Origin: Iodidimonas sp. SYSU 1G8
Lineage (GTDB): Bacteria > Pseudomonadota > Alphaproteobacteria > SMXS01
Direction: 5' to 3'
Assembly (NCBI RefSeq): GCF_039655775.1
Contig: NZ_JBBYXJ010000001.1
Location: 434,001-498,000, forward strand
DNA: 64,000 bases
The position numbers and the translations under genes were made by a program. Numbering within the stretch: the stretch's first letter is position 1; every line of letters starts with the position of its first letter. The notes under the pieces were generated by a model, which saw only the letters and a program-made list of their open reading frames with translations, ran no database searches and was not told where the DNA came from. Below, piece after piece: positions 27,526 through 35,873 of this stretch.

Positions 27526-28422
27526 TCAGGTGCGGCCCATCAGCAGGGCCTGGTTCTGGTGCAGCAGTTGGGTGAGAAAGTCGCATACCGCTTCCACGCG
27601 TGCAACATGGCGCAGGTCCTCATGCACCACCAGCCAAAATTCACGTCTGACTTCAACTTCTTCCGGTAGAATTCGGACAAAATTGGGATCGGGTTCCGCC
27701 GCGAAGCAGTGCAGGAACGCCATGCCGAGCCCGGACAGGGCCGCGTTGAAATGCGCGACGACGCTGGTGGATTCGAAGACGATGTTCGGGTCCTTGATGA
27801 AGTCGTCGAGGAAGCGAAGCTGGGGCAGGGTGACGAGGTCATCCACGTACCAGATCAGGTCGTGCCTGTTGAGGTCCCGCTTGTTCCTGATCGGCGGCAT
27901 CCGATCCAGATAGGCGCGCGTCGCATAAAGCCCGAGCGCGTAGTTCGCCACCTTCCAGGCGATCAGCCGGCCGGACTGGGGGCGTGACAGGGTCAGCGCC
28001 AGGTCCGCCTCGCGCCGGGACAGGTCGAGCAGAGGCGTGCTGGCCACCAGTTCGATGACGATGCCCGGGTGCCGTTCGCGAAATTTCACCATCTCCTTGG
28101 CCAGGAATTCGATGGCGAGCCCCTCCGTGGCGGCCATGCGCACGGTGCCATGCAGCGTTGCGTCCTGCCCGGAGACTTCTTCGTAGAGTTTGATCGACTG
28201 AGCCTCGATCCGCTCCGCATGGGACAGCAGAGCCTGGCCGGCCTTGGTGACCACATAGCCGCGCGGCGTACGGTCGAACAGGCGGGTATTCAGGGATTCT
28301 TCGAGCGCGGCGACGCGCCGGGCCACCGTGGTGTGATCTACCTGCAAGGCCCGTGCCGCCGCGGCAAGCCGGCCTCGCCGAGACAATTCGAGGACGTAAC
28401 GAAGATCATCCCAATTATACAT
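27526..28422 (-). CDS. LysR-family transcriptional regulator (298 aa)
   Basis: Winged helix-turn-helix at residues 3-62 (YVLELSRRGRLAAAARALQV, then DHTTVARRVAALEESLNTRL) followed by a periplasmic-binding-like effector domain. Start placed at ATG 28422, where the conserved N-terminus WDDLRYVLELS begins. It is divergent from the sulfoacetaldehyde-dehydrogenase-like gene across a 164-base spacer, the classic arrangement for LysR control of the neighbour, and it lies nine bases upstream of hemB on its own strand. The inducer is unknown; a sulfonate or its CoA derivative is an inference from the neighbour. Confidence 0.88.
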   Translation of the reverse strand: MYNWDDLRYVLELSRRGRLAAAARALQVDHTTVARRVAALEESLNTRLFDRTPRGYVVTKAGQALLSHAERIEAQSIKLYEEVSGQDATLHGTVRMAATEGLAIEFLAKEMVKFRERHPGIVIELVASTPLLDLSRREADLALTLSRPQSGRLIAWKVANYALGLYATRAYLDRMPPIRNKRDLNRHDLIWYVDDLVTLPQLRFLDDFIKDPNIVFESTSVVAHFNAALSGLGMAFLHCFAAEPDPNFVRILPEEVEVRREFWLVVHEDLRHVARVEAVCDFLTQLLHQNQALLMGRT

Positions 28423-28465
28423 TTTCTCGCCATATCTGTGGATTTTCGCAGAGTAACGGCGAGTA

Positions 28466-28486
28466 ATTTCGCATGGCAACGCAAAT
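28466..28486. promoter_or_regulatory. Imperfect palindrome, candidate LysR site
   Basis: ATTT (28466-28469) and AAAT (28483-28486) face each other with CGC on both inner flanks, in the spacer between the divergent LysR and dehydrogenase genes. Only the outer four and the central pairs are symmetric, so support is weak. Confidence 0.3.
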
Positions 28487-28586
28487 ATGTCTTGTGTAGA
28501 GTCCACTGCGTAATTTCGGGTGAGGTTCACCCATGGTCCCGCGTCCGGTCTGGAGAGAGTCGGGCGCTCAAACGGGGAGAAGACAG

Positions 28587-30029
28587 TTGCAGAAGCAGAT
28601 GACGCAGTTGGTGTCGGACGAAGAACTGACGCCCGCCCTCGAGATCAAGGCCCTTGTCGAACGCTCGCGCGCCGCGCAGGCCCAGATCGAAAACTATACC
28701 CAGGAACAGGTCGATGCCCTGATCCGCGCCATGGTCTGGGCCGTTGCCAAGCCGGGCGTCGCCGAGAAGATCGCCCAGTTCACCGTCGACGAGACCCAGT
28801 TGGGCAATTATGACGGCAAGTTCCTGAAGATTTCGCGCAAGACCCGCGCCACCCTCATGGACATCATCGACGACAAGTCGGTCGGTATCCTGGAAGAGGA
28901 CAAGGAACGGAACATCATCAAGATCGCCAAGCCGGTCGGTGTCATCGGCGCGCTCGCGCCGTCGACCAACCCGGAAGCGACGCCGGTCATCAAGGCGATC
29001 CACGCCGTGAAGGGCCGCAACTCCATCATCGTGGCGCCGCACCCGCGCGCCAAGCTGACCAACAAGATGATCTGCGACCTGATGCGCGAGGCCATCGTCG
29101 CCATGGGCGCGCCGGCCGATCTGGTGATCGGTATCGATACGCCGTCGCTGGAAAAGACCAACGAGCTGATGAAGCAGTGCGACCGCATTCTGGCCACCGG
29201 CGGCGGCGCCATGGTCACCGCGGCCTATTCCTCGGGCACGCCGGCTCTGGGCGTGGGCGTGGGCAACGCGGTCATCACCGTCGACGAAACCGCCGACCTG
29301 GATGACGCGGCCGAGAAGATCCGCATTTCCAAGACCCTCGATCTGGCCGCCTCGTGCTCGTCCGACAACTCGGTCGTGCTGGTCGACAAGATCTACGACC
29401 AGATGGTTTCCAAGCTCGAAGGCAAGGGCGGCTACGTCGTCAATGCCGCCGAGAAGGACAAGCTGCAGCACACCATCTGGCATGACGGCCACCTCAACAC
29501 GGCCATCGTCGCCCAGCCCGCCACCAAGATCGCCGAAATGGCCGGTATCGACCTGCCGGAAGGCAAGACCTTCTTCATCGTGCCGGAAACCGGCTATGGC
29601 CCCGATCACCCGTTCTCGGGCGAGAAGCTGTCGGTCGTCATGGCGCTGTACCGCGTGAAGGACATCGACGAGGCGATCCTGAAGACCAACCAGATCCAGT
29701 CCTACCAGGGTCAGGGCCACTCGTGCGGCATCTACTCGAACAGCGACGAGAACATCCTGAAGCTGGCCAACGCGACCAAGACCTCGCGCGTCATGGTCAA
29801 CCAGCCGCAGGCCGCGTCGAACTCGGGCAATCTGTGGAACGGCATGCGTCAGACCTTCTCGCTGGGCTGCGGCTCGTGGGGCGGCAACGGCACGAACAAC
29901 AACATCTCGTGGCGTGACCTGATCAACGAAACCTGGGTTTCCAAGCCGCTGGCCGTGACCAAGGTGATCCCGTCGGACGAAGATCTGTTCGGCAAGGACA
30001 TCATCGAGAAGTTCGCCAAGGCTGGCTGA
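28587..30029 (+). CDS. Acylating aldehyde dehydrogenase, sulfoacetaldehyde dehydrogenase (SauS)-like
   Basis: CoA-acylating aldehyde dehydrogenase of about 480 residues. The catalytic cysteine lies in LDLAASCSSDNSVV; cofactor-binding blocks are PVGVIGALAPSTNPEAT and ATGGGAMVTAAYSSGTPALGVG, and the C-terminus has SLGCGSWGGNGTNNNISW, which resembles acylating enzymes such as SauS. SauS reduces sulfoacetyl-CoA to sulfoacetaldehyde in sulfoacetate breakdown. I start at TTG 28587 because GGGGAGA lies six bases upstream; ATG 28599 (476 aa) is the alternative. No xsc, sulfoacetate-CoA ligase or exporter is nearby, so the substrate is uncertain. Divergent LysR regulator; strong terminator downstream. 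Confidence 0.75.
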   Translation: MQKQMTQLVSDEELTPALEIKALVERSRAAQAQIENYTQEQVDALIRAMVWAVAKPGVAEKIAQFTVDETQLGNYDGKFLKISRKTRATLMDIIDDKSVGILEEDKERNIIKIAKPVGVIGALAPSTNPEATPVIKAIHAVKGRNSIIVAPHPRAKLTNKMICDLMREAIVAMGAPADLVIGIDTPSLEKTNELMKQCDRILATGGGAMVTAAYSSGTPALGVGVGNAVITVDETADLDDAAEKIRISKTLDLAASCSSDNSVVLVDKIYDQMVSKLEGKGGYVVNAAEKDKLQHTIWHDGHLNTAIVAQPATKIAEMAGIDLPEGKTFFIVPETGYGPDHPFSGEKLSVVMALYRVKDIDEAILKTNQIQSYQGQGHSCGIYSNSDENILKLANATKTSRVMVNQPQAASNSGNLWNGMRQTFSLGCGSWGGNGTNNNISWRDLINETWVSKPLAVTKVIPSDEDLFGKDIIEKFAKAG

Positions 30030-30078
30030 TCCGTTCTCCGGACGCCCTCGCGGCGTCCGGCACGTCGGAATACGTTCA

Positions 30079-30127
30079 CGCCCCGGATTTCAGGCCCAAG
30101 GTCCGAAGTCCGGGGCGTTTTCGTTTT
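30079..30127 (+). terminator. Rho-independent terminator after the SauS-like gene
   Basis: CGCCCCGGA (30079-30087) pairs perfectly with TCCGGGGCG (30109-30117), followed by TTTTCGTTTT. A second GC-rich hairpin (CCGGACGCC 30038-30046 with GGCGTCCGG 30052-30060) precedes it without a T-run. Confidence 0.9.
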
Positions 30128-30130
30128 CCG

Positions 30131-30382
30131 TCAGCGGCACTCGCGCGGGACCAGCCACTCGGCCTGGAAGGCGAGGGTCGCCCGGAATACCGGTTTTCCG
30201 CAGTGGTCCTTGACCGTGATCACGAAGTCGCGCCGATCCCCGTCGGGCAAAATATCGCGCGCGATGTTGGGTAACACGTCGATTGCCCGATCGCGCGCTT
30301 CCTGCAGGTCGCTGAATTCCACGCCTTCATCGTCTTCGGTCGAGGTGTCGCCATCGTCGATGTCGAAGAAATATCGAGGCAT
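30131..30382 (-). CDS. DUF6894-type small acidic protein (83 aa)
   Basis: Starts with PRYFFDIDDGD, the hallmark of a family of short rhizobial and related proteins, followed by DEGVEFSDLQEARDRAIDVLPNIARDILPDGDRRDF and a C-terminal VFRATLAFQAEWL strand pair. ATG 30382 is preceded by GGAGAG. It lies alone between the SauS-like gene and a divergent Crp/Fnr regulator. Function of the family is unknown. Confidence 0.8.
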   Translation of the reverse strand: MPRYFFDIDDGDTSTEDDEGVEFSDLQEARDRAIDVLPNIARDILPDGDRRDFVITVKDHCGKPVFRATLAFQAEWLVPRECR

Positions 30383-30492
30383 TCGTCTCTCCAGATCCGA
30401 TATGCATAAATGAATAGGGATCATCCTTGTTCCGCCTGGCGTTGTTAAAACACCAAGGCGTTGATCGGTGCCGAAACGGAAAGGCGATCCTC

Positions 30493-31224
30493 ATGGCCAT
30501 TAAGTCGGCCGCACTCGTTGCGAAGCTCGACCATCTCTATCCATTACCACAGACGGAGCTCGAGACTCTCCTCGGCGCCTTCAGCGCGACCATCGATTTC
30601 GGGGAAGACCGGGATATCGTCACCGAGGGGGACAGGCCAACCCAATGCAGCCTGCTGCTTGAAGGCTTCGTGCACCGGTACAAGATCCTCGCCGATGGCA
30701 GGCGGCAGATTCTGTCCTTCCATCTTCCGGGCGATATTTTCGATACGCAAAGCTTCCTGCTCGATGTCATGGACCACAGCGTGGCGGCGCTGACCCCGGC
30801 GCGGATCGCGATCATCACCCACGCGACCATGCGCGAGATTACCGAGAGCCATCCCCGTATCGCCCGCGCGCTCTGGAAGGAAACCCTGGCGGATGCCGCG
30901 ATCTTCCGGCAATGGCTGACCAGTGCGGGACGGCGGACCGCCTATCAGCGGATTTCGCACCTCATCTGCGAAGTCTATGTGCGCCAGCTCGCCATCAACA
31001 TGGCCGGTGGCCTCTCCATGCAGTGGCCGATCACCCAGGTCGAGATCGCGGATGCGCTGGGTCTGTCCCATGTGCACATCAACCGTACGCTGCAGGAGAT
31101 GCGCCGGGATGGGCTGATCCGTCTGCACGGCGCGAGCCTGGACATCCTGGACTGGAGCGCGCTGCGGGATGCGGGCGAATTCGATCCGACTTATCTGCAA
31201 CTCGGACAGCTCGCCGTGCCGTGA
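30493..31224 (+). CDS. Crp/Fnr-family transcriptional regulator (243 aa)
   Basis: N-terminal cyclic-nucleotide-binding-like beta-roll (about residues 10-125, with GDRPTQCSLLLEGFVHRYKIL and FHLPGDIFDTQSFLL) and a C-terminal HTH (PITQVEIADALGLSHVHINRTLQEMRRDGLI, about residues 175-205). It lacks the N-terminal cysteine cluster of FNR, so it is not the oxygen sensor that would bind the hemA box; the effector is unknown. ATG 30493 has GGAAAGG upstream. It is followed by the valine-catabolism genes after 135 bases, without an obvious terminator. Confidence 0.88.
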   Translation: MAIKSAALVAKLDHLYPLPQTELETLLGAFSATIDFGEDRDIVTEGDRPTQCSLLLEGFVHRYKILADGRRQILSFHLPGDIFDTQSFLLDVMDHSVAALTPARIAIITHATMREITESHPRIARALWKETLADAAIFRQWLTSAGRRTAYQRISHLICEVYVRQLAINMAGGLSMQWPITQVEIADALGLSHVHINRTLQEMRRDGLIRLHGASLDILDWSALRDAGEFDPTYLQLGQLAVP

Positions 31225-31310
31225 GCGCGGCGGCTTTTGTCGCCCAAGGCTTTTTCAGACTTTTGCCGGCCCGACCGCATAGGGTATGAATTGCGGCGCA
31301 ATCCGGCCGG

Positions 31311-31325
31311 TGTACGCCGCGTACA
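31311..31325. promoter_or_regulatory. Perfect 15-bp palindrome upstream of the valine-catabolism genes
   Basis: TGTACGC-C-GCGTACA is a perfect inverted repeat with seven-base arms and a single central base, 34 bases before the isobutyryl-CoA dehydrogenase start. Outer bases GG and ACC extend the symmetry loosely. Position and form suit a dimeric repressor of the branched-chain catabolic genes; which one is not known. Confidence 0.55.
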
Positions 31326-31359
31326 ACCGGTAGCGGCCCAGAAACATCTCGCGGAGACC

Positions 31360-32505
31360 ATGATGGACTTTCAGCTCAACGAAGATCAGCGCCTGTTCCA
31401 GGATACGGCGCGCGCGTTCGCCAAGGACGTCATGGAGCCGAAAGCCGCCCACTGGGACGAAGAGTCCATTTTCCCCATCGACGAATTGCGCCAGGCGGCC
31501 GAACTGGGTTTCGCCGGGATTTATGTGCGCGACGATGTCGGCGGCGTCGGTCTGGGCCGACTGGAATCCACCATCATTTTCGAGGAATTGTCCTCGGCAT
31601 GCCCGTCTACCGCGGCGTTCATCTCGATCCACAACATGGCCTCGTGGATGATCGACAATTGGGGCGGCGAGGAACAGCGCCAGAAATGGCTGCCCCGCCT
31701 GACCACCATGGAATTGATCGCATCCTATTGCCTGACCGAGCCGGGTGCTGGCTCGGACGCGTCCAGCCTGCGCACGCGCGCGGTGCGCGATGGCGATCAC
31801 TACGTGCTGAACGGATCGAAGGCGTTCATTTCCGGCGGCGGTCATTCGGACATCTACGTGGTGATGGTACGGACGGGCGAAGACGGACCGAAAGGCATCT
31901 CCTGCGTCGTCGTCGAAAAGGGGACGCCCGGCCTGTCGTTCGGCGCCCAGGAAAAGAAGATGGGCTGGAAGTCGCAGCCGACCTCGGCGGTCATCTTCGA
32001 CAATTGCCGCATTCCTGTCTCCAATCTGCTCGGCAAGGAAGGCGAGGGTTTCAAGATCGCCATGATGGGCCTTGATGGCGGCCGCCTGAACATCGCCGCC
32101 TGCTCGCTGGGCGGCGCGCGTGCGTGCCTGGAGCGCGCCATCGCCTACACCAAGGAGCGCAAGCAGTTCGGTCAGGCCATCGCCGATTTCCAGGCGACCC
32201 AGTTCAAGCTGGCCGACATGGCGACCGACCTCGAAGCTGCTCGCCTGATGGTGCATTCCGCCGCGGTCGCGGTGAACGAGAAGCTGCCGGGCGCGACCAC
32301 CAAGGCCGCCATGGCCAAGCGCTTCGCGACCGACGTATGCTTTGACATCGTCAATCACGCCCTGCAGCTGCATGGCGGGTACGGCTACATCAAGGAATAC
32401 CCGATCGAGCGTTTCCTGCGCGATCTGCGCGTTCACCAGATCCTCGAGGGCACCAACGAGATCATGCGGGTGATCATTTCGCGCCAGATTCTCAAGGATG
32501 CCTGA
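31360..32505 (+). CDS. Acyl-CoA dehydrogenase, probably isobutyryl-CoA dehydrogenase
   Basis: FAD-dependent acyl-CoA dehydrogenase (381 aa). The substrate/FAD motif [20 protein letters not shown] lies near residue 125 and the C-terminal block is [19 protein letters not shown] with [12 protein letters not shown], where the catalytic glutamate is expected. Isobutyryl-CoA specificity is inferred from the two following genes, 3-hydroxyisobutyryl-CoA hydrolase and 3-hydroxyisobutyrate dehydrogenase, which act later in valine breakdown. Two adjacent ATGs (31360, 31363) follow GCGGAGACC. Confidence 0.9.
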   Translation: MMDFQLNEDQRLFQDTARAFAKDVMEPKAAHWDEESIFPIDELRQAAELGFAGIYVRDDVGGVGLGRLESTIIFEELSSACPSTAAFISIHNMASWMIDNWGGEEQRQKWLPRLTTMELIASYCLTEPGAGSDASSLRTRAVRDGDHYVLNGSKAFISGGGHSDIYVVMVRTGEDGPKGISCVVVEKGTPGLSFGAQEKKMGWKSQPTSAVIFDNCRIPVSNLLGKEGEGFKIAMMGLDGGRLNIAACSLGGARACLERAIAYTKERKQFGQAIADFQATQFKLADMATDLEAARLMVHSAAVAVNEKLPGATTKAAMAKRFATDVCFDIVNHALQLHGGYGYIKEYPIERFLRDLRVHQILEGTNEIMRVIISRQILKDA

Positions 32506-32528
32506 TCCATTCCAGCAAAGGGGGAACC

Positions 32529-33608
32529 ATGACCGACGAAGCTGAAGTCCTTTTCGAAAAGCGGGGAGGGCTCGGAGTCATCACCCTCAATCGTCCCAAG
32601 GCGCTCAACGCGCTCAACCAGCCCATGGTGCTGGCGATCCACCCGAAGATGATCGAGTGGGCCAGCGACGACGAGGTGCAGGCGGTGCTGATCGTCGGCG
32701 CGGGCGAGAAGGCGTTCTGCGCCGGCGGCGACATCCTGTGGCTGCGCAACAACGGGCTGGAGAACCGGCCGAAGGCGCTCAGCTTCTACTGGGACGAGTA
32801 TCGGCTGAACCAGTACATCAAACACTATCCCAAGCCCTACATCGCCTTCATCGACGGCATTACCATGGGCGGCGGCTGCGGCCTGTCGGTGCATGGCGAC
32901 TTCCGCGTCGCCACCGAGCGCACCATGTACGCCATGCCCGAAACCGGCATCGGCCTGTTCCCCGACGTGGGCGGCAGCTATTTCATGCCGCGGTGCCCGG
33001 GCGAGACCGGCATGTATTCGGCGCTGACCGGCGACCGGCTCAAATCCGCCGACAGCCTGCATCTTGGCATCGCCACCAGCTACACGCCGGCGGCGCGTCT
33101 TCCTGACCTTCAGAGGGTGCTGGAAGAGGCGGATCTGAAGGACAAGGACACCATCGCCGGAATCCTCCAGAGCTTCCATGAAGACCCGGGCACCTCGGAC
33201 ATCAAGCTGCTCGAAGGGCAGATCGACGTGGTGTTCCGCGAGGACTCCGTCGAGGCCATCCTGGAGACGCTGAAGCTCAACGGCTCCAACTGGGCGCTGA
33301 AGACACTCGATACGCTGGGCAAGAAGTCGCCGACCAGCCTCAAGCTGACATTCCAGCAAATGCGCCGGGGCGCCCAGCTGAATTTCGATGACTGCATGCG
33401 GATGGAATACCGTATGGTCACCCGCACCATGGACGGGCACGACTTCTATGAGGGCGTGCGTGCCGTGATCGTCGACAAGGACAATGCGCCGAAATGGGTG
33501 CCGGACTCGCTGTCCGCCGTTTCCGACGCGGAAATCGACGCCTATTTCGAGACGCTCGGGAACAGCGACCTCCATTTCGAAGGCGCGCCCGGCGACCGCG
33601 CGAACTAG
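32529..33608 (+). CDS. 3-hydroxyisobutyryl-CoA hydrolase-like enoyl-CoA hydratase/isomerase family protein (359 aa)
   Basis: Crotonase-fold enzyme of the long HIBYL-CoA hydrolase group. The oxyanion-hole segments are GEKAFCAGGDILWL near residue 60 and DGITMGGGCGLSVHGDFRVAT near 110; the catalytic glutamate is in MPETGIGLFPDVGGSYF. The C-terminal helical extension (about residues 230-355, including LKLTFQQMRRGAQLNFDDCMRMEYRM) separates it from short crotonases. It would hydrolyse 3-hydroxyisobutyryl-CoA in valine degradation. Lies 23 bases after the acyl-CoA dehydrogenase and 89 before mmsB. Confidence 0.9.
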   Translation: MTDEAEVLFEKRGGLGVITLNRPKALNALNQPMVLAIHPKMIEWASDDEVQAVLIVGAGEKAFCAGGDILWLRNNGLENRPKALSFYWDEYRLNQYIKHYPKPYIAFIDGITMGGGCGLSVHGDFRVATERTMYAMPETGIGLFPDVGGSYFMPRCPGETGMYSALTGDRLKSADSLHLGIATSYTPAARLPDLQRVLEEADLKDKDTIAGILQSFHEDPGTSDIKLLEGQIDVVFREDSVEAILETLKLNGSNWALKTLDTLGKKSPTSLKLTFQQMRRGAQLNFDDCMRMEYRMVTRTMDGHDFYEGVRAVIVDKDNAPKWVPDSLSAVSDAEIDAYFETLGNSDLHFEGAPGDRAN

Positions 33609-33697
33609 GATTTCATTCAGGGCGGATCTCTCCCGGCAGAGGAGGGGCCGCCGCGCTGGCATAGCGAGGGACGCGGTCCCTCAAACGGGAGAGATAC

Positions 33698-34588
33698 ATG
33701 GCTAAGATTGGATTCATCGGCCTCGGCAACATGGGCGGCCACATGGCCAACAACCTGTTGAAGGCCGGACACAGCCTCAAGGCGTTCGACCTGTCGAAGG
33801 AAGCGCTCGACCGTGCGGTGGCCAATGGCGCCGTCGCCGTCGGCACCGCCCAGGAAGCCGGGACCGACGTGGACGTGATCGTCAGCATGCTGCCCGCGGG
33901 CAAGCACGTGCGCAGCGTTTACGCGGACGCCGGCGGTGTCATCGACGTGGCGGCGCCCGGCACCCTGATCATCGACAGCTCGACCATCGACGTCCAGTCG
34001 GCCCGCGACGTGATCGCCGTGGCCGCAAAAAAGGGCATCGAGATGGTCGACGCGCCAGTCTCCGGCGGCGTTGGCGGCGCCCAGGCCGGCACGCTGACCT
34101 TCATGGTGGGCGGCTCGCAGGAAGGCTTCAACCGGGCCAAGCCGATCCTCGACCTGATGGGCAAGAAAATCTTCTACGCCGGCGGTCCCGGCAATGGCCA
34201 GGCCGCCAAGATCGCCAACAACATGCTGCTCGGCATCGGCATGATCGGCACCTCCGAAGCCTTCAATCTCGCCGAGAAGCTGGGCCTCGATGCAAAGACT
34301 TTCTATGACATCTCGTCGGTGTCGTCGGGTCAGTGCTGGGCCATGACCTCCTATTGCCCGGCGCCGGGCCCGCTGCCCACGTCGCCGGCCAACAACGACT
34401 ACAAGCCGGGCTTCGCCGTCGACATGATGCTGAAGGATCTGCGCCTCGCCAAGGAAGCCGCCGAAAGCGTCGGCGCCGAAACACCGCTCGGCCACCAGTC
34501 GGAAGAGCTGTATTCCAAGCTCTCGGCCGATGGTCATGGCGGCCTCGACTTCTCCGGCATCATCAAGATGCTGGCCGGCCGCCTGTAA
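33698..34588 (+). CDS. mmsB: 3-hydroxyisobutyrate dehydrogenase
   Basis: NAD-dependent beta-hydroxyacid dehydrogenase (296 aa) oxidising 3-hydroxyisobutyrate to methylmalonate semialdehyde. The Rossmann motif GFIGLGNMGGHMANNLLKAGH opens the protein; the substrate motif DAPVSGGVGGAQAGTLTFM lies near residue 120 and the catalytic lysine in AAKIANNMLLGI near 172. Third enzyme of the valine cluster; methylmalonate-semialdehyde dehydrogenase and the enoyl-CoA hydratase step are not in the window. Followed by a good terminator. Confidence 0.93.
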   Translation: MAKIGFIGLGNMGGHMANNLLKAGHSLKAFDLSKEALDRAVANGAVAVGTAQEAGTDVDVIVSMLPAGKHVRSVYADAGGVIDVAAPGTLIIDSSTIDVQSARDVIAVAAKKGIEMVDAPVSGGVGGAQAGTLTFMVGGSQEGFNRAKPILDLMGKKIFYAGGPGNGQAAKIANNMLLGIGMIGTSEAFNLAEKLGLDAKTFYDISSVSSGQCWAMTSYCPAPGPLPTSPANNDYKPGFAVDMMLKDLRLAKEAAESVGAETPLGHQSEELYSKLSADGHGGLDFSGIIKMLAGRL

Positions 34589-34598
34589 GCCTTTCTCG

Positions 34599-34636
34599 AA
34601 GCCGCCATTCCGCGAGGCCGGAATGGCGGCTTTGTC
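34599..34636 (+). terminator. Hairpin terminator after mmsB
   Basis: AAGCCGCCATTCC (34599-34611) pairs with GGAATGGCGGCTT (34620-34632) around an 8-base loop, followed by TTTGT. It separates the valine genes from the methionine-salvage genes. Confidence 0.85.
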
Positions 34637-34703
34637 ATGTCTGGAGCACGCGTCTTTCCATTGATCGCCGACATGGTAAGAATGTGGGCATGAGGTGCGG
34701 CCA

Positions 34704-35318
34704 ATGACCTTGTCCTACGATCAGGCGATCGAAGAACTGCTCCATGCGGGCGTCCGTCTTCACGCGCGCGGCTGGGTGGCGGCGACAGGCGGCAACCTGT
34801 CGCATCGCCTCGATGATGGCAGTGTCGCCATCACGGTCTCCGGCCGTCACAAGGGCGAACTGGTCGCTGACGACATCATGCGGGTCGGCATGGATGGCGC
34901 GCCGCTGGACGGCAAGAAGCCGTCGGCGGAGACGCCGCTGCACACCGGGCTCTATCGATTGAGGCCCGAGGTCAACGCGGTACTGCACACTCATCCCCGC
35001 GCCAGCGTGGTCTTGAGCTTCGTGCGGGCCGATGCGGCGTCGGTGACGCTGACCGGATATGAATTTCTCAAGGTATTTCCGGGCATCGAAAGCCATGACG
35101 CGCGGGTCACTTTCGCTATTTTTCCGAACACCCAGGACATGGCGGCGCTGCAGCGGCAGGTGAATTCCTGGTACGCGGCCAATCCCGCGTCGCCGCCCGT
35201 CTATCTGGTGCGCGGGCACGGCCTGACCGTGGGTGCCGCGACGGTTGACGCCGCGCGTTACACCACGGAAGCTGTCGAGGAATTGCTGGCCTACGAATTG
35301 GAACGCGGGAGGTTTTAG
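34704..35318 (+). CDS. mtnB: Methylthioribulose-1-phosphate dehydratase
   Basis: Class II aldolase-fold, zinc-dependent enzyme (204 aa) of the methionine salvage pathway. Diagnostic parts are GWVAATGGNLSHRL near the N-terminus, VLHTHPRASVVLSFV with two zinc histidines, and VRGHGLTVGA with a third. ATG 34704 has GAGG eight bases upstream. Its stop is immediately followed by the GTG of mtnD, and mtnC overlaps mtnD, forming a compact three-gene operon. Confidence 0.92.
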   Translation: MTLSYDQAIEELLHAGVRLHARGWVAATGGNLSHRLDDGSVAITVSGRHKGELVADDIMRVGMDGAPLDGKKPSAETPLHTGLYRLRPEVNAVLHTHPRASVVLSFVRADAASVTLTGYEFLKVFPGIESHDARVTFAIFPNTQDMAALQRQVNSWYAANPASPPVYLVRGHGLTVGAATVDAARYTTEAVEELLAYELERGRF

Positions 35319-35873
35319 GTGGGCATCCTGACTGTCTACAACGATAGCGATCCGGCGACGCCGCTTTTCCATTCGGCGGACGCGGCCGTGATCGCGGCGA
35401 GGCTGGGCGAGGCGGGCATCCGCTTCGAACGCTGGCAGGCCCTGCGCGACATTCCCTCAGGCGCGGATGATGCCGCGGTGTTCGACGTCTACAAGGCGGA
35501 TATCGACCGCCTTGTCGCCGAGGAGGGCTACCGATCCTTCGACATCGTCCGCATGCTTCCCGACAACGAGCGGCGCGCGGAGATGCGCGGCAAGTTTCTC
35601 GACGAACACACCCATGCCGAGGATGAAGTCAGGTTCTTCGTCGAAGGCTCCGGCATGTTCTACCTGCACCTTGGCGACCAAGTCTGCATGGTCCGCTGCG
35701 AGGCCGGCGACTTCATCGGTGTCCCGGCCGGCACCCCGCACTGGTTCGACATGGGACCGGCGCCCCGGTTCACCGCGATCCGTCTGTTCATGTCGCCGGA
35801 TGGCTGGGCGGCCAGGTTCACCGGGCGTCCCTACAGCGAGCGGTTTCCCCGATACGAGACGGCCGCCGGGTGA
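35319..35873 (+). CDS. mtnD: Acireductone dioxygenase
   Basis: Cupin-fold metalloenzyme (184 aa) that cleaves acireductone to 2-keto-4-methylthiobutyrate and formate (Fe form) or, with Ni, to methylthiopropionate and CO. Metal ligands are in EHTHAEDEVRFFVEG near residues 93-107 and in PAGTPHWFDMG near 140. Starts with GTG directly after the mtnB stop; ends overlapping mtnC by four bases. Confidence 0.94.
   Translation: MGILTVYNDSDPATPLFHSADAAVIAARLGEAGIRFERWQALRDIPSGADDAAVFDVYKADIDRLVAEEGYRSFDIVRMLPDNERRAEMRGKFLDEHTHAEDEVRFFVEGSGMFYLHLGDQVCMVRCEAGDFIGVPAGTPHWFDMGPAPRFTAIRLFMSPDGWAARFTGRPYSERFPRYETAAG

Noticed and set aside
30493-31224. Crp/Fnr protein as the oxygen-sensing FNR acting on the hemA box
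   Set aside because: The N-terminal cysteine cluster for [4Fe-4S] is missing, so it cannot be a classic FNR.
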